Source: Holophagales bacterium (GTDB lineage Bacteria > Acidobacteriota > Thermoanaerobaculia > Multivoradales > Multivoraceae). From it: a stretch of DNA of 64,000 nucleotides. Below are positions 17,350 through 25,595 of this stretch, one piece after another (within the stretch, counting starts at the first letter, position 1; every line of letters begins with the position of its first letter). The notes beneath the pieces are model-generated. The model searched no databases. It was not told the DNA's origin and saw nothing but the letters and a program-made list of their open reading frames with translations. The DNA lies in assembly GCA_009836625.1 (NCBI GenBank), contig VXVC01000003.1, positions 77,111 through 141,110 of the forward strand, given 5' to 3'. A program made the position numbers and the translations under genes.

Positions 17350-18105
17350 GTGCGGGAATTCTGGCAGTCTTTCGCCGCGCTTGCCGGCGTCGTGTGCGCG
17401 TTCGCGGCGGTTGGCGTCGTGGCGCAACAGCCCGGCCAGAACGATCCGTTCGCGGCGCAGCGCACGGCGATGGTCGAAGAACAGATTCGGGGCCGGGGAA
17501 TCGAGGAACCGAGACTGCTGAACGCGCTCAGAACGGTGCCCCGGCACGAGTTCGTGCCCGACTCTCTGCGCGACGACGCCTACGGCGATGAGCCCGTCCA
17601 GATCGGATCCGGTCAGACCGTCTCCCAGCCCTATCTGGTGGCGCTGATGGCGGACCTTCTGGAACTCGATGGCGACGAGAAGCTGCTCGAGATCGGCACT
17701 GGCTCCGGGTACACGACGGCGGTGCTTGCGCGTCTGGCTCGACGTGTCTACTCGATCGAGATCATCGACGATCTGGCGGAGAGGGCGCAGGGAGTGCTGG
17801 ACGACCTGGGCTACGGGAACGTCGAGGTTCGCGTGGGTGACGGATACCGCGGGTGGCCGGAAGAAGCGCCTTTCGACGGCATCCTGGTTGCCGCCGCGCC
17901 CGCGGAAGTGCCGCCGCCACTGATCGAACAACTCAAGGTGAACGGCATCCTGGTGGCGCCGGTCGGCGGCCCGCTTCAGGACCTGGTGGTCATCCGCAAG
18001 ACTCCGGAGGGACTCGAACGCCGCCAGGTCGACGTCGTTCGGTTCGTGCCCATGGTGGGCCGTGCGCAGGAAGACCCGGAGGGGGAGAACCCGAACTTCC
18101 CGTAG
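17350..18105 (+). CDS. pcm: Protein-L-isoaspartate O-methyltransferase with signal peptide
   Basis: Pcm repairs damaged Asp/Asn residues using S-adenosylmethionine. The 251-residue protein has the family segments VPRHEFVPD, IGSGQTVSQPYLVA, the SAM motif LLEIGTGSGYTTAVLA and VAAAPAEVPPPLIEQL. The first 25 residues (FAALAGVVCAFAAVGVVAQQ) form a typical signal peptide, so this copy is probably exported to the periplasm, unlike the usual cytoplasmic enzyme. The start is a GTG at 17350; a shorter start would remove the leader but leave no better initiation site before the conserved core. Confidence 0.9.
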   Translation: MREFWQSFAALAGVVCAFAAVGVVAQQPGQNDPFAAQRTAMVEEQIRGRGIEEPRLLNALRTVPRHEFVPDSLRDDAYGDEPVQIGSGQTVSQPYLVALMADLLELDGDEKLLEIGTGSGYTTAVLARLARRVYSIEIIDDLAERAQGVLDDLGYGNVEVRVGDGYRGWPEEAPFDGILVAAAPAEVPPPLIEQLKVNGILVAPVGGPLQDLVVIRKTPEGLERRQVDVVRFVPMVGRAQEDPEGENPNFP

Positions 18106-18123
18106 ACCCTAACTTCCAGGAAG

Positions 18124-18199
18124 TGGTGGAGCAGAAGGGACTTGAACCCTCGACCCCCACGTTGCGAACGTGGTGCTCTCCCAGCTGAGCTACTGCCCC
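18124..18199 (-). tRNA. tRNA-Ala (anticodon CGC)
   Basis: The minus strand folds as a full cloverleaf: acceptor GGGGCAG with CTGCTCC, D-arm GCTC/GAGC, anticodon stem CCACG/CGTGG with loop TTCGCAA (anticodon CGC, reading GCG), and TTCAAGT T-loop. The 3' CCA is encoded. It lies convergent with pcm and 63 bases from the next gene. Confidence 0.95.
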
Positions 18200-18262
18200 A
18201 CGATGGGTCTCCCGGACCTCGGGGGGCGGGGATTGTAGCAGCGTTGGGTGTATGATCGAGGC

Positions 18263-18658
18263 ATGAGCAACGCCAAGAAGAACAAGGAAGGCGACGAGGA
18301 CGGCGGCAGCAACGTGACGTCGATGGATCTGGCGCGGGAAGCGGTCGCCGAGGGGGTGGATAAGGCCCGCTCGGCTGTCAGTCACGGCGTCGACGCGGCG
18401 CGTGAGAGGATGCGGGATTCCCCGTTGTCGACACGGGTCAAGAAGGCGTCGGCGCGGGCTGGCGAGGCGGCCAAGGGAGGCTACGGCGCCGCCAAGGAGA
18501 AGCTCGGTCACGGCTACGAACGGGCGCGCAAGGACCTGGATCAACTGGTCGGCGACGTGAACGTGTATGTCCGTGACAATCCCGGCCGGGCAGTGCTGAT
18601 CGCTGCCGCCGCGGGCTTCGTCCTGGGATTCCTGCTGCGTCGTGACCGCCGATCCTGA
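18263..18658 (+). CDS. DUF883/ElaB-like membrane-anchored protein
   Basis: This 131-residue protein has a charged, alanine-rich helical body with repeated A-x-x-x-A/K patterns (DKARSAVSHGVDAARERM, AGEAAKGGYGAAKEKL) and a C-terminal segment DNPGRAVLIAAAAGFVLGFLL followed by RRDRRS. That layout fits ElaB/YqjD/DUF883 proteins, tail-anchored inner-membrane proteins some of which bind ribosomes in stationary phase. I chose ATG 18263, with GAGG just upstream, over a GTG at 18248. The following small gene overlaps its end by 17 bases. Confidence 0.72.
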   Translation: MSNAKKNKEGDEDGGSNVTSMDLAREAVAEGVDKARSAVSHGVDAARERMRDSPLSTRVKKASARAGEAAKGGYGAAKEKLGHGYERARKDLDQLVGDVNVYVRDNPGRAVLIAAAAGFVLGFLLRRDRRS

Positions 18659-18872
18659 CCAGCCGGCGATCGAAGACCGGATTGTCGGTAGCTTGACGCC
18701 CGGTCTCGACTGGGTGGCGCTGGTGCGCGCGTATCCGCTCGCGTCCGTGGCGGTGGCGGCTTCGCTCGGTTTCCTGATCGGGCGGGCACGAGGGCGCGAG
18801 ATTCTCGGCATCCTTGGCGACCTCGCCGGCGAGCGGGTCGACGAGAGCGTACGCAGCGTCCTGATCCGCTAG
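18642..18872 (+). CDS. Small membrane protein, partner of the DUF883-like gene
   Basis: A 76-residue protein starting at GTG 18642, inside the end of the previous gene. Its central segment YPLASVAVAASLGFLIGRARG resembles the tail anchor of the previous protein (PGRAVLIAAAAGFVLGFLL), so the two may be diverged relatives. The C-terminal part is a short amphipathic helix. I do not recognise a defined family. The overlap and shared strand point to one transcript with the genes around it. Confidence 0.6.
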   Translation: MTADPDQPAIEDRIVGSLTPGLDWVALVRAYPLASVAVAASLGFLIGRARGREILGILGDLAGERVDESVRSVLIR

Positions 18873-18900
18873 GGGCTCGTTTCGCCGGGGCCTTTCTTCG

Positions 18901-19713
18901 CTGCGCCGTCTGCTCCACCTCTCCGACATCCACTTCGGGCCGCCGCACTACCGGCCGGCGGCTGCGGGCGTGGAGGCGCTGGTCGCCGAGAGGCGGCCCG
19001 ACCTGGTCGTCGTGTCGGGAGACCTGACCCAGCGCGCCAGGCCTGAGCAGTTCCGGCAGGCGCGGCGTTTCCTGCTGGGCCTGGGCCTGCCCTTTCTAGC
19101 GGTTCCCGGCAACCACGACGTTCCGATGTACCGCGTGTGGGAGCGTCTGCTCGACCGCTACGGCGCCTACCGCCGCCACTTCAGCCCCGACCTCGAGCCC
19201 AGCTTCCGGGATGCGGAGCTGGAGGTCGTCGGCTTCAACACGGCGTTCAACCTGACGATCGAGGACGGGCGCTTCACGCCGCGCCAACTGGCCCGGGTGG
19301 GGGAGCGCTTCCATCGTGGCGGCTCGACGGAGAGCGACGGGCGGGTGCGGATCGCCGTCGTCCACCATCCGCTGGCGGCCCTGCCCGAGCTGATGGGCTG
19401 GCGGACGGCGCGGCGGAGCGGCGAGGCCCTGCGGGCGTTCGCGGCGGCCGGCGTCGATCTGGTGCTGGCCGGGCACGTTCATGTCGCCGCCGTGGGTACG
19501 GCGCCGGACTGCGGGAGGAGGCTGTGGCTGGTGCACAGCGGCACCTCCACTTCGAGGCGCGGCCGGGGTACGGAGCAAGGTCGGAACACCTGCAACCTGA
19601 TCACCCTGGATACGGAGTCGGTCGGGCGGTCGGCAACGGTCGAGCAGATGCTGTGGTCGGAACAGGACGAGCGCTTCGAGGTGGAAGCGGTCCACGACTG
19701 CGCGCTGGCATGA
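18901..19713 (+). CDS. Calcineurin-like metallophosphoesterase, probable CTG start
   Basis: The metal-binding motifs are all present if the frame is read from CTG 18901: SDIHFG (DxH), VVSGDLTQ (GDxxx), PGNHD, HHP and GHVH. The only canonical start inside the open frame is a GTG at 18970, which would delete SDIHFG and hence a metal ligand. The frame is open back to 18865 but has no ATG, GTG or TTG there. I therefore place the start at CTG 18901 (270 residues), with a frameshift in the assembly as the alternative. Resembles CpdA/3',5'-cyclic nucleotide phosphodiesterases. Its stop overlaps the following M16 gene (ATGA). Confidence 0.8.
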   Translation: MRRLLHLSDIHFGPPHYRPAAAGVEALVAERRPDLVVVSGDLTQRARPEQFRQARRFLLGLGLPFLAVPGNHDVPMYRVWERLLDRYGAYRRHFSPDLEPSFRDAELEVVGFNTAFNLTIEDGRFTPRQLARVGERFHRGGSTESDGRVRIAVVHHPLAALPELMGWRTARRSGEALRAFAAAGVDLVLAGHVHVAAVGTAPDCGRRLWLVHSGTSTSRRGRGTEQGRNTCNLITLDTESVGRSATVEQMLWSEQDERFEVEAVHDCALA

Positions 19714-21008
19714 ACCCGGTCGATCTGCGGGCGTTCGACCGCGTGGCGGGCCGGGCCGAGACGCTGGACAACGGCCTGCGGGTGGTGCTCCTGCCGCAGA
19801 ACGGGGCCGAGTCGATCGTCGTTGCTCTCTGCTACCGCGCCGGCAGCCGGGACGAGGAGCCGGGCGAGGGCGGTCTGGCCCACTTCCTGGAGCACATGAT
19901 GTTCAAGGGCTCGGCGGCCTACGAGCCGGGTGCGATCGACCGTCTGACACAGGGTCTCGGCGGCACGAACAACGCGTTCACCTCGCACGACGCGACCCTC
20001 TACCACTTCCAGTTCGAGGGCGGATCGTGGCAGGAGGCGCTTCGGATCGAGTCCGATCGGATGCGAGGCCTGAGCCTCCTGCCTGCTGAAGTGGAACTGG
20101 AGCGCGAGGTGATCCTGGAAGAGATCCGGATGGTCGAGGACGATCCCTGGGACGCCCTGGAACAGGCGGTCGCCGGGCGGATCTTTGGCGAGCATCCCTA
20201 CGGGCGATCCGTTCTCGGCACCAGGGAGAGCCTGCGCGCGCTGGATGCCGGGGCGCTCCACTCGTTTCACTGCCGGCACTATCGACCCGATCGTGCGGTC
20301 CTGGTCTGTGCCGGGGGTTTGCCGCCTGACGCCATGGAGAAGATTGATGCGACGCTGGGAAGCGTTGCGACAGGCCCGGACACGAGGGACGCCGATCAGA
20401 GGCCGGACCCGCGCACCCAGTTTCGCCGGATCGAGTTGCGCCGGGGCGAGACTCCGAGGCTGCTCGTCGTCCATCCGGCACCGCTGCCCGACGACCCGGC
20501 TTACGTCCATCTCCGTCTGGCGCTGGCCGTCCTCTGCAGTGGACGATCGAGTCGCGTCCAGCGGGACCTCGTCGAGGAGGATCCGCTGGCGCTCTGGGCG
20601 TCGGCGGCGGTGACCGGGCACCGGCTGGGGGGCATGGCGACCCTGTCGGCCGAGGCGGCGCCCGGGGTACATCCGGAGCGCCTGGAGGAGGAGTTGTACG
20701 TGCGGGTCGAGGACCTCTCGAGTCGTCCGCCGGCCCGCGAAGAACTCGAGCGGGCAAAGCGGATGCTGTTCGCGGACTGGGTCTTCATGCACGAACCGAT
20801 CGCCGAACGCGCGATGACGGCCGCTCTCGAGCACGCCCTGTTCTCGCCGGGTTTCAGTCGCGACTCGTTCCGGGCGCTGGCGGATGCGACCGCGTCCGAC
20901 GTCGCCGGCGCCTGCGCCGTGTGGCTGTCAGCGGAAACACGCGTCGTTGGCTGGTCCCTTCCGGTCGCGGGGTCGGCTTCAGCTGGGCGCCAGGGCCATG
21001 CCGACTGA
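19710..21008 (+). CDS. M16-family zinc peptidase, catalytic subunit
   Basis: The 432-residue protein has the inverted zinc motif HFLEH (His58, Glu61, His62) with a downstream EEIRM glutamate near residue 138, and a NAFTSHDATLYHFQF segment typical of processing-peptidase-like M16B enzymes. No signal peptide is seen, so it seems cytoplasmic. The second M16 gene overlaps it by 11 bases and lacks the zinc motif, so the two probably work as an active/inactive heterodimer. The ATG at 19710 overlaps the phosphoesterase stop. Confidence 0.93.
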   Translation: MNPVDLRAFDRVAGRAETLDNGLRVVLLPQNGAESIVVALCYRAGSRDEEPGEGGLAHFLEHMMFKGSAAYEPGAIDRLTQGLGGTNNAFTSHDATLYHFQFEGGSWQEALRIESDRMRGLSLLPAEVELEREVILEEIRMVEDDPWDALEQAVAGRIFGEHPYGRSVLGTRESLRALDAGALHSFHCRHYRPDRAVLVCAGGLPPDAMEKIDATLGSVATGPDTRDADQRPDPRTQFRRIELRRGETPRLLVVHPAPLPDDPAYVHLRLALAVLCSGRSSRVQRDLVEEDPLALWASAAVTGHRLGGMATLSAEAAPGVHPERLEEELYVRVEDLSSRPPAREELERAKRMLFADWVFMHEPIAERAMTAALEHALFSPGFSRDSFRALADATASDVAGACAVWLSAETRVVGWSLPVAGSASAGRQGHAD

Positions 21009-22275
21009 TCGCGAGCCTTCGCGTCTCGACCTGTGGTCGGGCCGGCTTCGTCTGGCCGCCCTGCGGGTGCCGGATTCCGGCGTCGTGGCGGCGCGGGTCT
21101 GGCTGCGCGGCGGCTCCCGCGTCGGTCCTTCGCCCGGGCTGGCGCTTCTTTGCGGCCGCATGCTGGTCGAGGGCACCGCGCGCCGAACCTGGCGCGAGAT
21201 CGCCGAACAGGCCGAAGCACGCGGCGTGTCGCTGAACGGCTTCGCCAGCGCCGAGGTCCACGGCCTCTCGATCGACGCGCTGGCTGACGACGCGGGTCTG
21301 GCGCTTGAGTGGCTGGCCGAGCTGGTGCTCGAACCCGGTTTCGATCGGGGGCGCTTCAAGCTGCTGCGCGACCAGACCCTGGGCGAACTCCGCAGTCTCG
21401 CGGATCGGCCCGAAGTCGTTGCCGGCTGGACCTTCCGGGATCAGCTCTACCACCCGCATCCGCTCGCGTCGCCGAGTCAGGGTACGAGCGAGTCGCTGGC
21501 CGCCCTGACGCCGGAGGACTGCCTGCGGTTTCACGGCGATGCGCTGGCGCGAGGCGGTGTGGTCGCGGTGGCGGGCGAAATCGACGAGGACGCGGTGCTG
21601 GCGGACCTCGCGCGTCTCTTCGGAGGCTCGGCCAAGGGCGCCATCCGTACCGTCGAACCGCCGGCGCCCCGCGGCCGGAGCGAGAAGCGGATCGAGCTCG
21701 TCACCGGTTCCCGAGCGCAGGCGCACGTATACGCGGGACACTTCACCGTAGACCGGCGGCATCCGGATCTGCCGGAGCTGCGCGCGCTCGGAATCCTGCT
21801 CGGGTCCGACGGCCTGGCGGGACGAATCCCCCATCGCGTTCGCGAGCAGGAGGGTCTGGCATACGCGACTCACGTCGATGTGCTGGCCGGCGCCGGCACT
21901 GATCCAGGCGCCCTCTCGGTCTACCTCGGAACCCATCCGGACCACGTTGAGCGCGGGCTCGAACTGGTCCGCGAAGCTCTCCACGAAGTGATCGAGCGGC
22001 CGCCCGAAGCAGCTGTCCTCGAAGCCTGCAAGACCGGCATGTACGGCCGCGAGCCCTTTCTGACGGAAACCGCGGGCCTGTGGGCCGGCCTGCTCGTCGA
22101 TGCGCTGCTCTTCGACCTGCCGAGCTACCGGCGCTCGTGGCGGCTGGAACGGATTGAACGGCTCAGCCCGGACGGTGTCTTCCAGGCGGCGGGGCGGCAC
22201 CTGAAGCTGGAACGTCTGCTCGTGACGGTGGGAGTGCCCGGCCAGGACGGTTGCGCGCGAAACGCCGCTCGGTAG
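20998..22275 (+). CDS. M16-family peptidase homologue, non-catalytic partner
   Basis: This 425-residue protein has the M16 fold but no HxxEH: the equivalent region reads LALLCGRMLVEGTARRTW. The C-terminal substrate-chamber motif is kept (RVREQEGLAYATHV, near residue 285), as in inactive partners such as the alpha subunit of the mitochondrial processing peptidase. I chose ATG 20998 (MPTDREPSR), which overlaps the end of the active M16 gene; an upstream frame extension is arginine-rich and unlikely. It ends 12 bases from the stop of the convergent Cache protein gene. Confidence 0.88.
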   Translation: MPTDREPSRLDLWSGRLRLAALRVPDSGVVAARVWLRGGSRVGPSPGLALLCGRMLVEGTARRTWREIAEQAEARGVSLNGFASAEVHGLSIDALADDAGLALEWLAELVLEPGFDRGRFKLLRDQTLGELRSLADRPEVVAGWTFRDQLYHPHPLASPSQGTSESLAALTPEDCLRFHGDALARGGVVAVAGEIDEDAVLADLARLFGGSAKGAIRTVEPPAPRGRSEKRIELVTGSRAQAHVYAGHFTVDRRHPDLPELRALGILLGSDGLAGRIPHRVREQEGLAYATHVDVLAGAGTDPGALSVYLGTHPDHVERGLELVREALHEVIERPPEAAVLEACKTGMYGREPFLTETAGLWAGLLVDALLFDLPSYRRSWRLERIERLSPDGVFQAAGRHLKLERLLVTVGVPGQDGCARNAAR

Positions 22276-22287
22276 ATCTCGATCGGG

Positions 22288-24021
22288 TCAGAAAGCCTCG
22301 CAGCTCAGCGCCGTGGTGTCCATCAACGCAGGCCCCAGCCCCTCATCGATGGCGTAGAGCGCCTCGGCGTCTTCGAAGTCGATCAACACCCGATGAGCAA
22401 GATCCGTCGCGCTCGCGATCAGCACCCAGTAGTGGCCGTTGATCTCGCAGCCGTGCAGCACCTTCACCAACACTTCCCAGTTTGACGAATCGAAGAAGGT
22501 GAACAGGCCCGAGTCGTCTGCCTGGTAGTCGCCGGAACTCACCGCCGACGCCGTGCGCTCAACGCCCTGCAGAATGAACGAGGCGGTCACATCGGCGTGT
22601 CGCAGTTCGTGCGCCGCTCCGACCTCCAGAATGTCCGCGACCTCGGGCGGCGATTCGGGCGCCGGCACATCCTCGCAGCGGAACGCGCCGGTGTCGGCCT
22701 GAGCGCGGGACGGCGAGCCGCCGGCGGAGCGGTAGACCTTGGAGAGACCGCCCGCGGCCTCGATCGAGAACTCGTAGCTGACGTCCGTGGCGGCCGTGGA
22801 GAACACCCACCAGTGGCCGTTCATCTCGCAGCCGTTCAGCACTTTGACCAGCACCTCCCAGTTCTCGCCGTCGAAGAAGGTGAAGAGACCCGAGTCGGTT
22901 GAGGCTCCGCCCATCTCAACGGGAGACATCGCATCCGCCTCGCCGTCCACGAGGTAGGTGCCGCTCACGCGGAACGTGTCGCCGTGCAGGCAGAGACTGC
23001 TCGAGTCGTCCTCGCAAAGACTCGACAGGGGTTCTCTGGGGAGGTAGATGCCGGAGCCGATGACGGCCCTCTGCTCCGAGTTGGGCACCGGGAAGCTCAC
23101 CGCGTAACCGAGCTTCGGGGAACCGGTGTCCTCGTCTCCCTGGACGGTGGGGTCGTCGTAGTAGTACTCCAGGAACTTCCTACCCTCGCGCCGCGCACCT
23201 CCGATCAGCTCCTCGGCGAACCTCACCCCGTTGATGTCCGTCCTCGTCATGTCCGTGGGCGTGCCTTCGACATCCGGCCTCGTTGCGTGAAACAGGATGA
23301 TGCCCGAGCCACTCACGACCCACAGGTAGATGGAACCGGACTTCCAGTCTCCTCCTTCCAGCCGGAAGGCGTTCCTGATCCCGACCAGGGCGCTGTAGCC
23401 TTCCGATCGGACGGCTTCGCGGTACACCTTGACCGCTTCCTCAACGAAGGTGATGAGTGTCTCGCGGTCCTTGACCTGCGACGCGGTGACGGCCGGTTTC
23501 GGCAGATGAGTCGCGGGCTTGTCCGGTACGTGGGAGACGTCCTGCGACCAACCGCCCACCAGGGTGAATCGTCTGCCGGTGATTCCGGAGATGTACTCGA
23601 CGGCGTACGCGGTTCTGGGCTCGCCGTCGTGGTACTCGACGAAACCGCCGCCTCGGGCGCCGGCCGCCAGGAGCTCCTGGACGACCTTCTTCCCGTTGTC
23701 GTCCTCGACGTCGATCAGGTTCTTGTTCTCCGCCGTGCGATCGCCCCCGTGGATGAACGGCTCACCGCTTTGGAGGAAGATGATGAGGAACATCGACCCC
23801 GCCTTCAGGGGTCCCTCCTGTTTCAGCCGGTCCCTGAGCTTTGCGCCTTCGTCTACCTGTGTGATCGCCTCGAACTCCGCCTTCGCCCCTTCGATGAAGG
23901 CCTTGAGGGTCTCACGGTCCTTGACCTCGGCGGCAGTCGTCCTGGCCTCGGCAACCCCGCTCGCCAACGTGAGTAGCGCCAGAGCGGTGAGCGCCAGCGT
24001 TCCTTTGCGGTTCGATCCCAT
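22288..24021 (-). CDS. Exported protein with two Cache-like domains and two NWEVLVKVL modules
   Basis: The 577-residue protein starts with a signal peptide (about 1-26). Two Cache-like sensor domains follow, each opening with VKDRETL (residues 33-39 and 183-189). The C-terminal half holds a tandem module with GLFTFFD, NWEVLVKVL and GCExNGHxWV at about 378-406 and 505-533, each followed by a late Cys. Cys residues 336, 344, 398, 449, 525 and 574 may form disulfides. No kinase or chemoreceptor domain is attached, so it is a free periplasmic or secreted ligand binder. The ATG at 24021 is chosen because AAGGAG stands six bases before it; an ATG at 24036 would lack this. Confidence 0.75.
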   Translation of the reverse strand: MGSNRKGTLALTALALLTLASGVAEARTTAAEVKDRETLKAFIEGAKAEFEAITQVDEGAKLRDRLKQEGPLKAGSMFLIIFLQSGEPFIHGGDRTAENKNLIDVEDDNGKKVVQELLAAGARGGGFVEYHDGEPRTAYAVEYISGITGRRFTLVGGWSQDVSHVPDKPATHLPKPAVTASQVKDRETLITFVEEAVKVYREAVRSEGYSALVGIRNAFRLEGGDWKSGSIYLWVVSGSGIILFHATRPDVEGTPTDMTRTDINGVRFAEELIGGARREGRKFLEYYYDDPTVQGDEDTGSPKLGYAVSFPVPNSEQRAVIGSGIYLPREPLSSLCEDDSSSLCLHGDTFRVSGTYLVDGEADAMSPVEMGGASTDSGLFTFFDGENWEVLVKVLNGCEMNGHWWVFSTAATDVSYEFSIEAAGGLSKVYRSAGGSPSRAQADTGAFRCEDVPAPESPPEVADILEVGAAHELRHADVTASFILQGVERTASAVSSGDYQADDSGLFTFFDSSNWEVLVKVLHGCEINGHYWVLIASATDLAHRVLIDFEDAEALYAIDEGLGPALMDTTALSCEAF

Positions 24022-24054
24022 CGGGCTCTCCTTCATGGCATTGTAGGTCACGAG

Positions 24055-25185
24055 ATGACGAGAGCGCTGAGGACGGTCCTGTACAGGTGTCACGTCGAGT
24101 CGGGGGCTCGTTTCGGGCCGTTCGCCGGCTACGAGATGCCGATTCAGTATCAGGGAGTGCTTGCGGAGCACCGCGCGGTGCGCGAACGCGCCGGCATGTT
24201 CGATGTCTCCCACATGGGGGAGATCCGCGTGCGGGGTCCCCGCGCCCTGTCCCTGCTGCAGGGCCTGACGCCGAACGACGTGGGTGCGCTCGCGCCCGGC
24301 CGCGCCCACTACAGCGCGCTCCTGACCGAGCGGGGCACGTTCATCGACGATCTGCTCGTCTACTGTCTCGACCCGGAGGACTACCTCCTCGTGGTCAACG
24401 CCGCGTCGAGGGAGCGCGACCTGGAGCTGCTTCAGAGGGCGGCCGAGGCGGAGGACGGTGGCGTCCGTGTAGACGACCAGAGCGACGAGACGGCCCTGAT
24501 CGCCGTGCAGGGACCGCGGGCGGCGGAGATCGTCTCGGATGTCGTGGGCGCCGCCGCGGCGGACCTCCGGTACTACTCCTTCCTCCGCGACCACTCGGCG
24601 GAGGACGAGGCTCAGCGCCTGGTGTCGCGGACCGGCTACACCGGCGAGGACGGCTTCGAGATCTACACACCCCCCGAGCGAGCGGAGGACCTGTGGGCGG
24701 CGTTCCTGGAGCGGGGCCGCGACGTTGGCCTGATACCGGCGGGTCTGGGTGCGCGAGACACGCTGCGGCTGGAGGCCGGCATGATGCTCTGCGGCCAGGA
24801 CATCGACGAGGAGACGACGCCCCTCGAGGCCGGTCTGTCCTGGATCGTGAAGTGGAAGAAGGGCGACTTCATCGGCCGGGACGCCCTGGCTCGCCAGCGG
24901 GAAAGAGGCTGCCGCCACCGGCTGGTCGGCTTCGAAGTCGAAGGCCGGGGCATCGCCCGGCACGGACATCGCCTGACCGTCCGGAATGCCCCCGACTGTG
25001 CCGGTCCGGTGACCAGCGGCGCCTTCGCTCCCACGCTGGGACGGGCGATCGGAATCGCCCGGGTCGACTGCGGCGGCGGGCTGCCCGCGCCCGGCAGTGC
25101 GGCTTCGGTTACGGTTCGCGGCCGGGAGATCGACTGCCGTATCGTCAAACTACCCTTCTACCGGCGTCCGAAGGCGGGCGTCTGA
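24055..25185 (+). CDS. gcvT: Glycine cleavage system T protein (aminomethyltransferase)
   Basis: GcvT transfers the methylene group from the lipoyl arm of GcvH to tetrahydrofolate and frees ammonia. The 376-residue protein keeps the signature segments: FGPFAGYEMPIQY, VSHMGEIRVRG, GLTPNDV, SRTGYTGEDGFEIY, GLGARDTLRLEAGM and SGAFAPTLGRAIG. Its start lies only 33 bases from the divergent Cache-protein start, leaving no room for a glycine riboswitch. gcvH follows after 17 bases, but gcvP is not in the window. Confidence 0.96.
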   Translation: MTRALRTVLYRCHVESGARFGPFAGYEMPIQYQGVLAEHRAVRERAGMFDVSHMGEIRVRGPRALSLLQGLTPNDVGALAPGRAHYSALLTERGTFIDDLLVYCLDPEDYLLVVNAASRERDLELLQRAAEAEDGGVRVDDQSDETALIAVQGPRAAEIVSDVVGAAAADLRYYSFLRDHSAEDEAQRLVSRTGYTGEDGFEIYTPPERAEDLWAAFLERGRDVGLIPAGLGARDTLRLEAGMMLCGQDIDEETTPLEAGLSWIVKWKKGDFIGRDALARQRERGCRHRLVGFEVEGRGIARHGHRLTVRNAPDCAGPVTSGAFAPTLGRAIGIARVDCGGGLPAPGSAASVTVRGREIDCRIVKLPFYRRPKAGV

Positions 25186-25202
25186 GTCCACATGAGGTAC
25201 AG

Positions 25203-25580
25203 ATGATTCCCGACGACCGCCTCTACACGGCGCAGCACGAGTGGCTCAAGGTCGAGGACGGCAAGGCCGTGCTCGGCATCACGGACTTCGCCCAGCAGGA
25301 GCTGGGCGACGTTGTGTTCGTTGAACTGCCGGCGCCAGGACAGGAGTTCGCGGCCGGATCCGAGATCGGCGCGATCGAATCGGTCAAGGCCGTGGCGGAG
25401 ATCTACACGCCCGTGGCGGGCTCGATCGAGGCCGTGAACGATGGTCTCGAGGACGCTCCGGAGGTGGTCAACGAGGATCCCTACGGGGAGGGTTGGCTGG
25501 TGCGCCTCCGACTCGCCGAGGAAGGACCGCCGGACGACCTGATGACCGCCGCCGCGTACGAGGCGCAGTTGGCGGGCTGA
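25203..25580 (+). CDS. gcvH: Glycine cleavage system H protein
   Basis: GcvH carries the aminomethyl intermediate on a lipoylated lysine, here Lys62 in IESVKAVAEIYTP. The 125-residue length and the YTAQHEWLKVEDG start and GDVVFVELP segment are standard. A GAGG site precedes the ATG at 25203. It is cotranscribed with gcvT. Confidence 0.97.
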   Translation: MIPDDRLYTAQHEWLKVEDGKAVLGITDFAQQELGDVVFVELPAPGQEFAAGSEIGAIESVKAVAEIYTPVAGSIEAVNDGLEDAPEVVNEDPYGEGWLVRLRLAEEGPPDDLMTAAAYEAQLAG

Positions 25581-25595
25581 TCCGGACGCGCGGCG

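Noticed and set aside
24022..24054. Glycine riboswitch before gcvT
   Set aside because: Only 33 bases separate the divergent starts, far too short for the aptamer.
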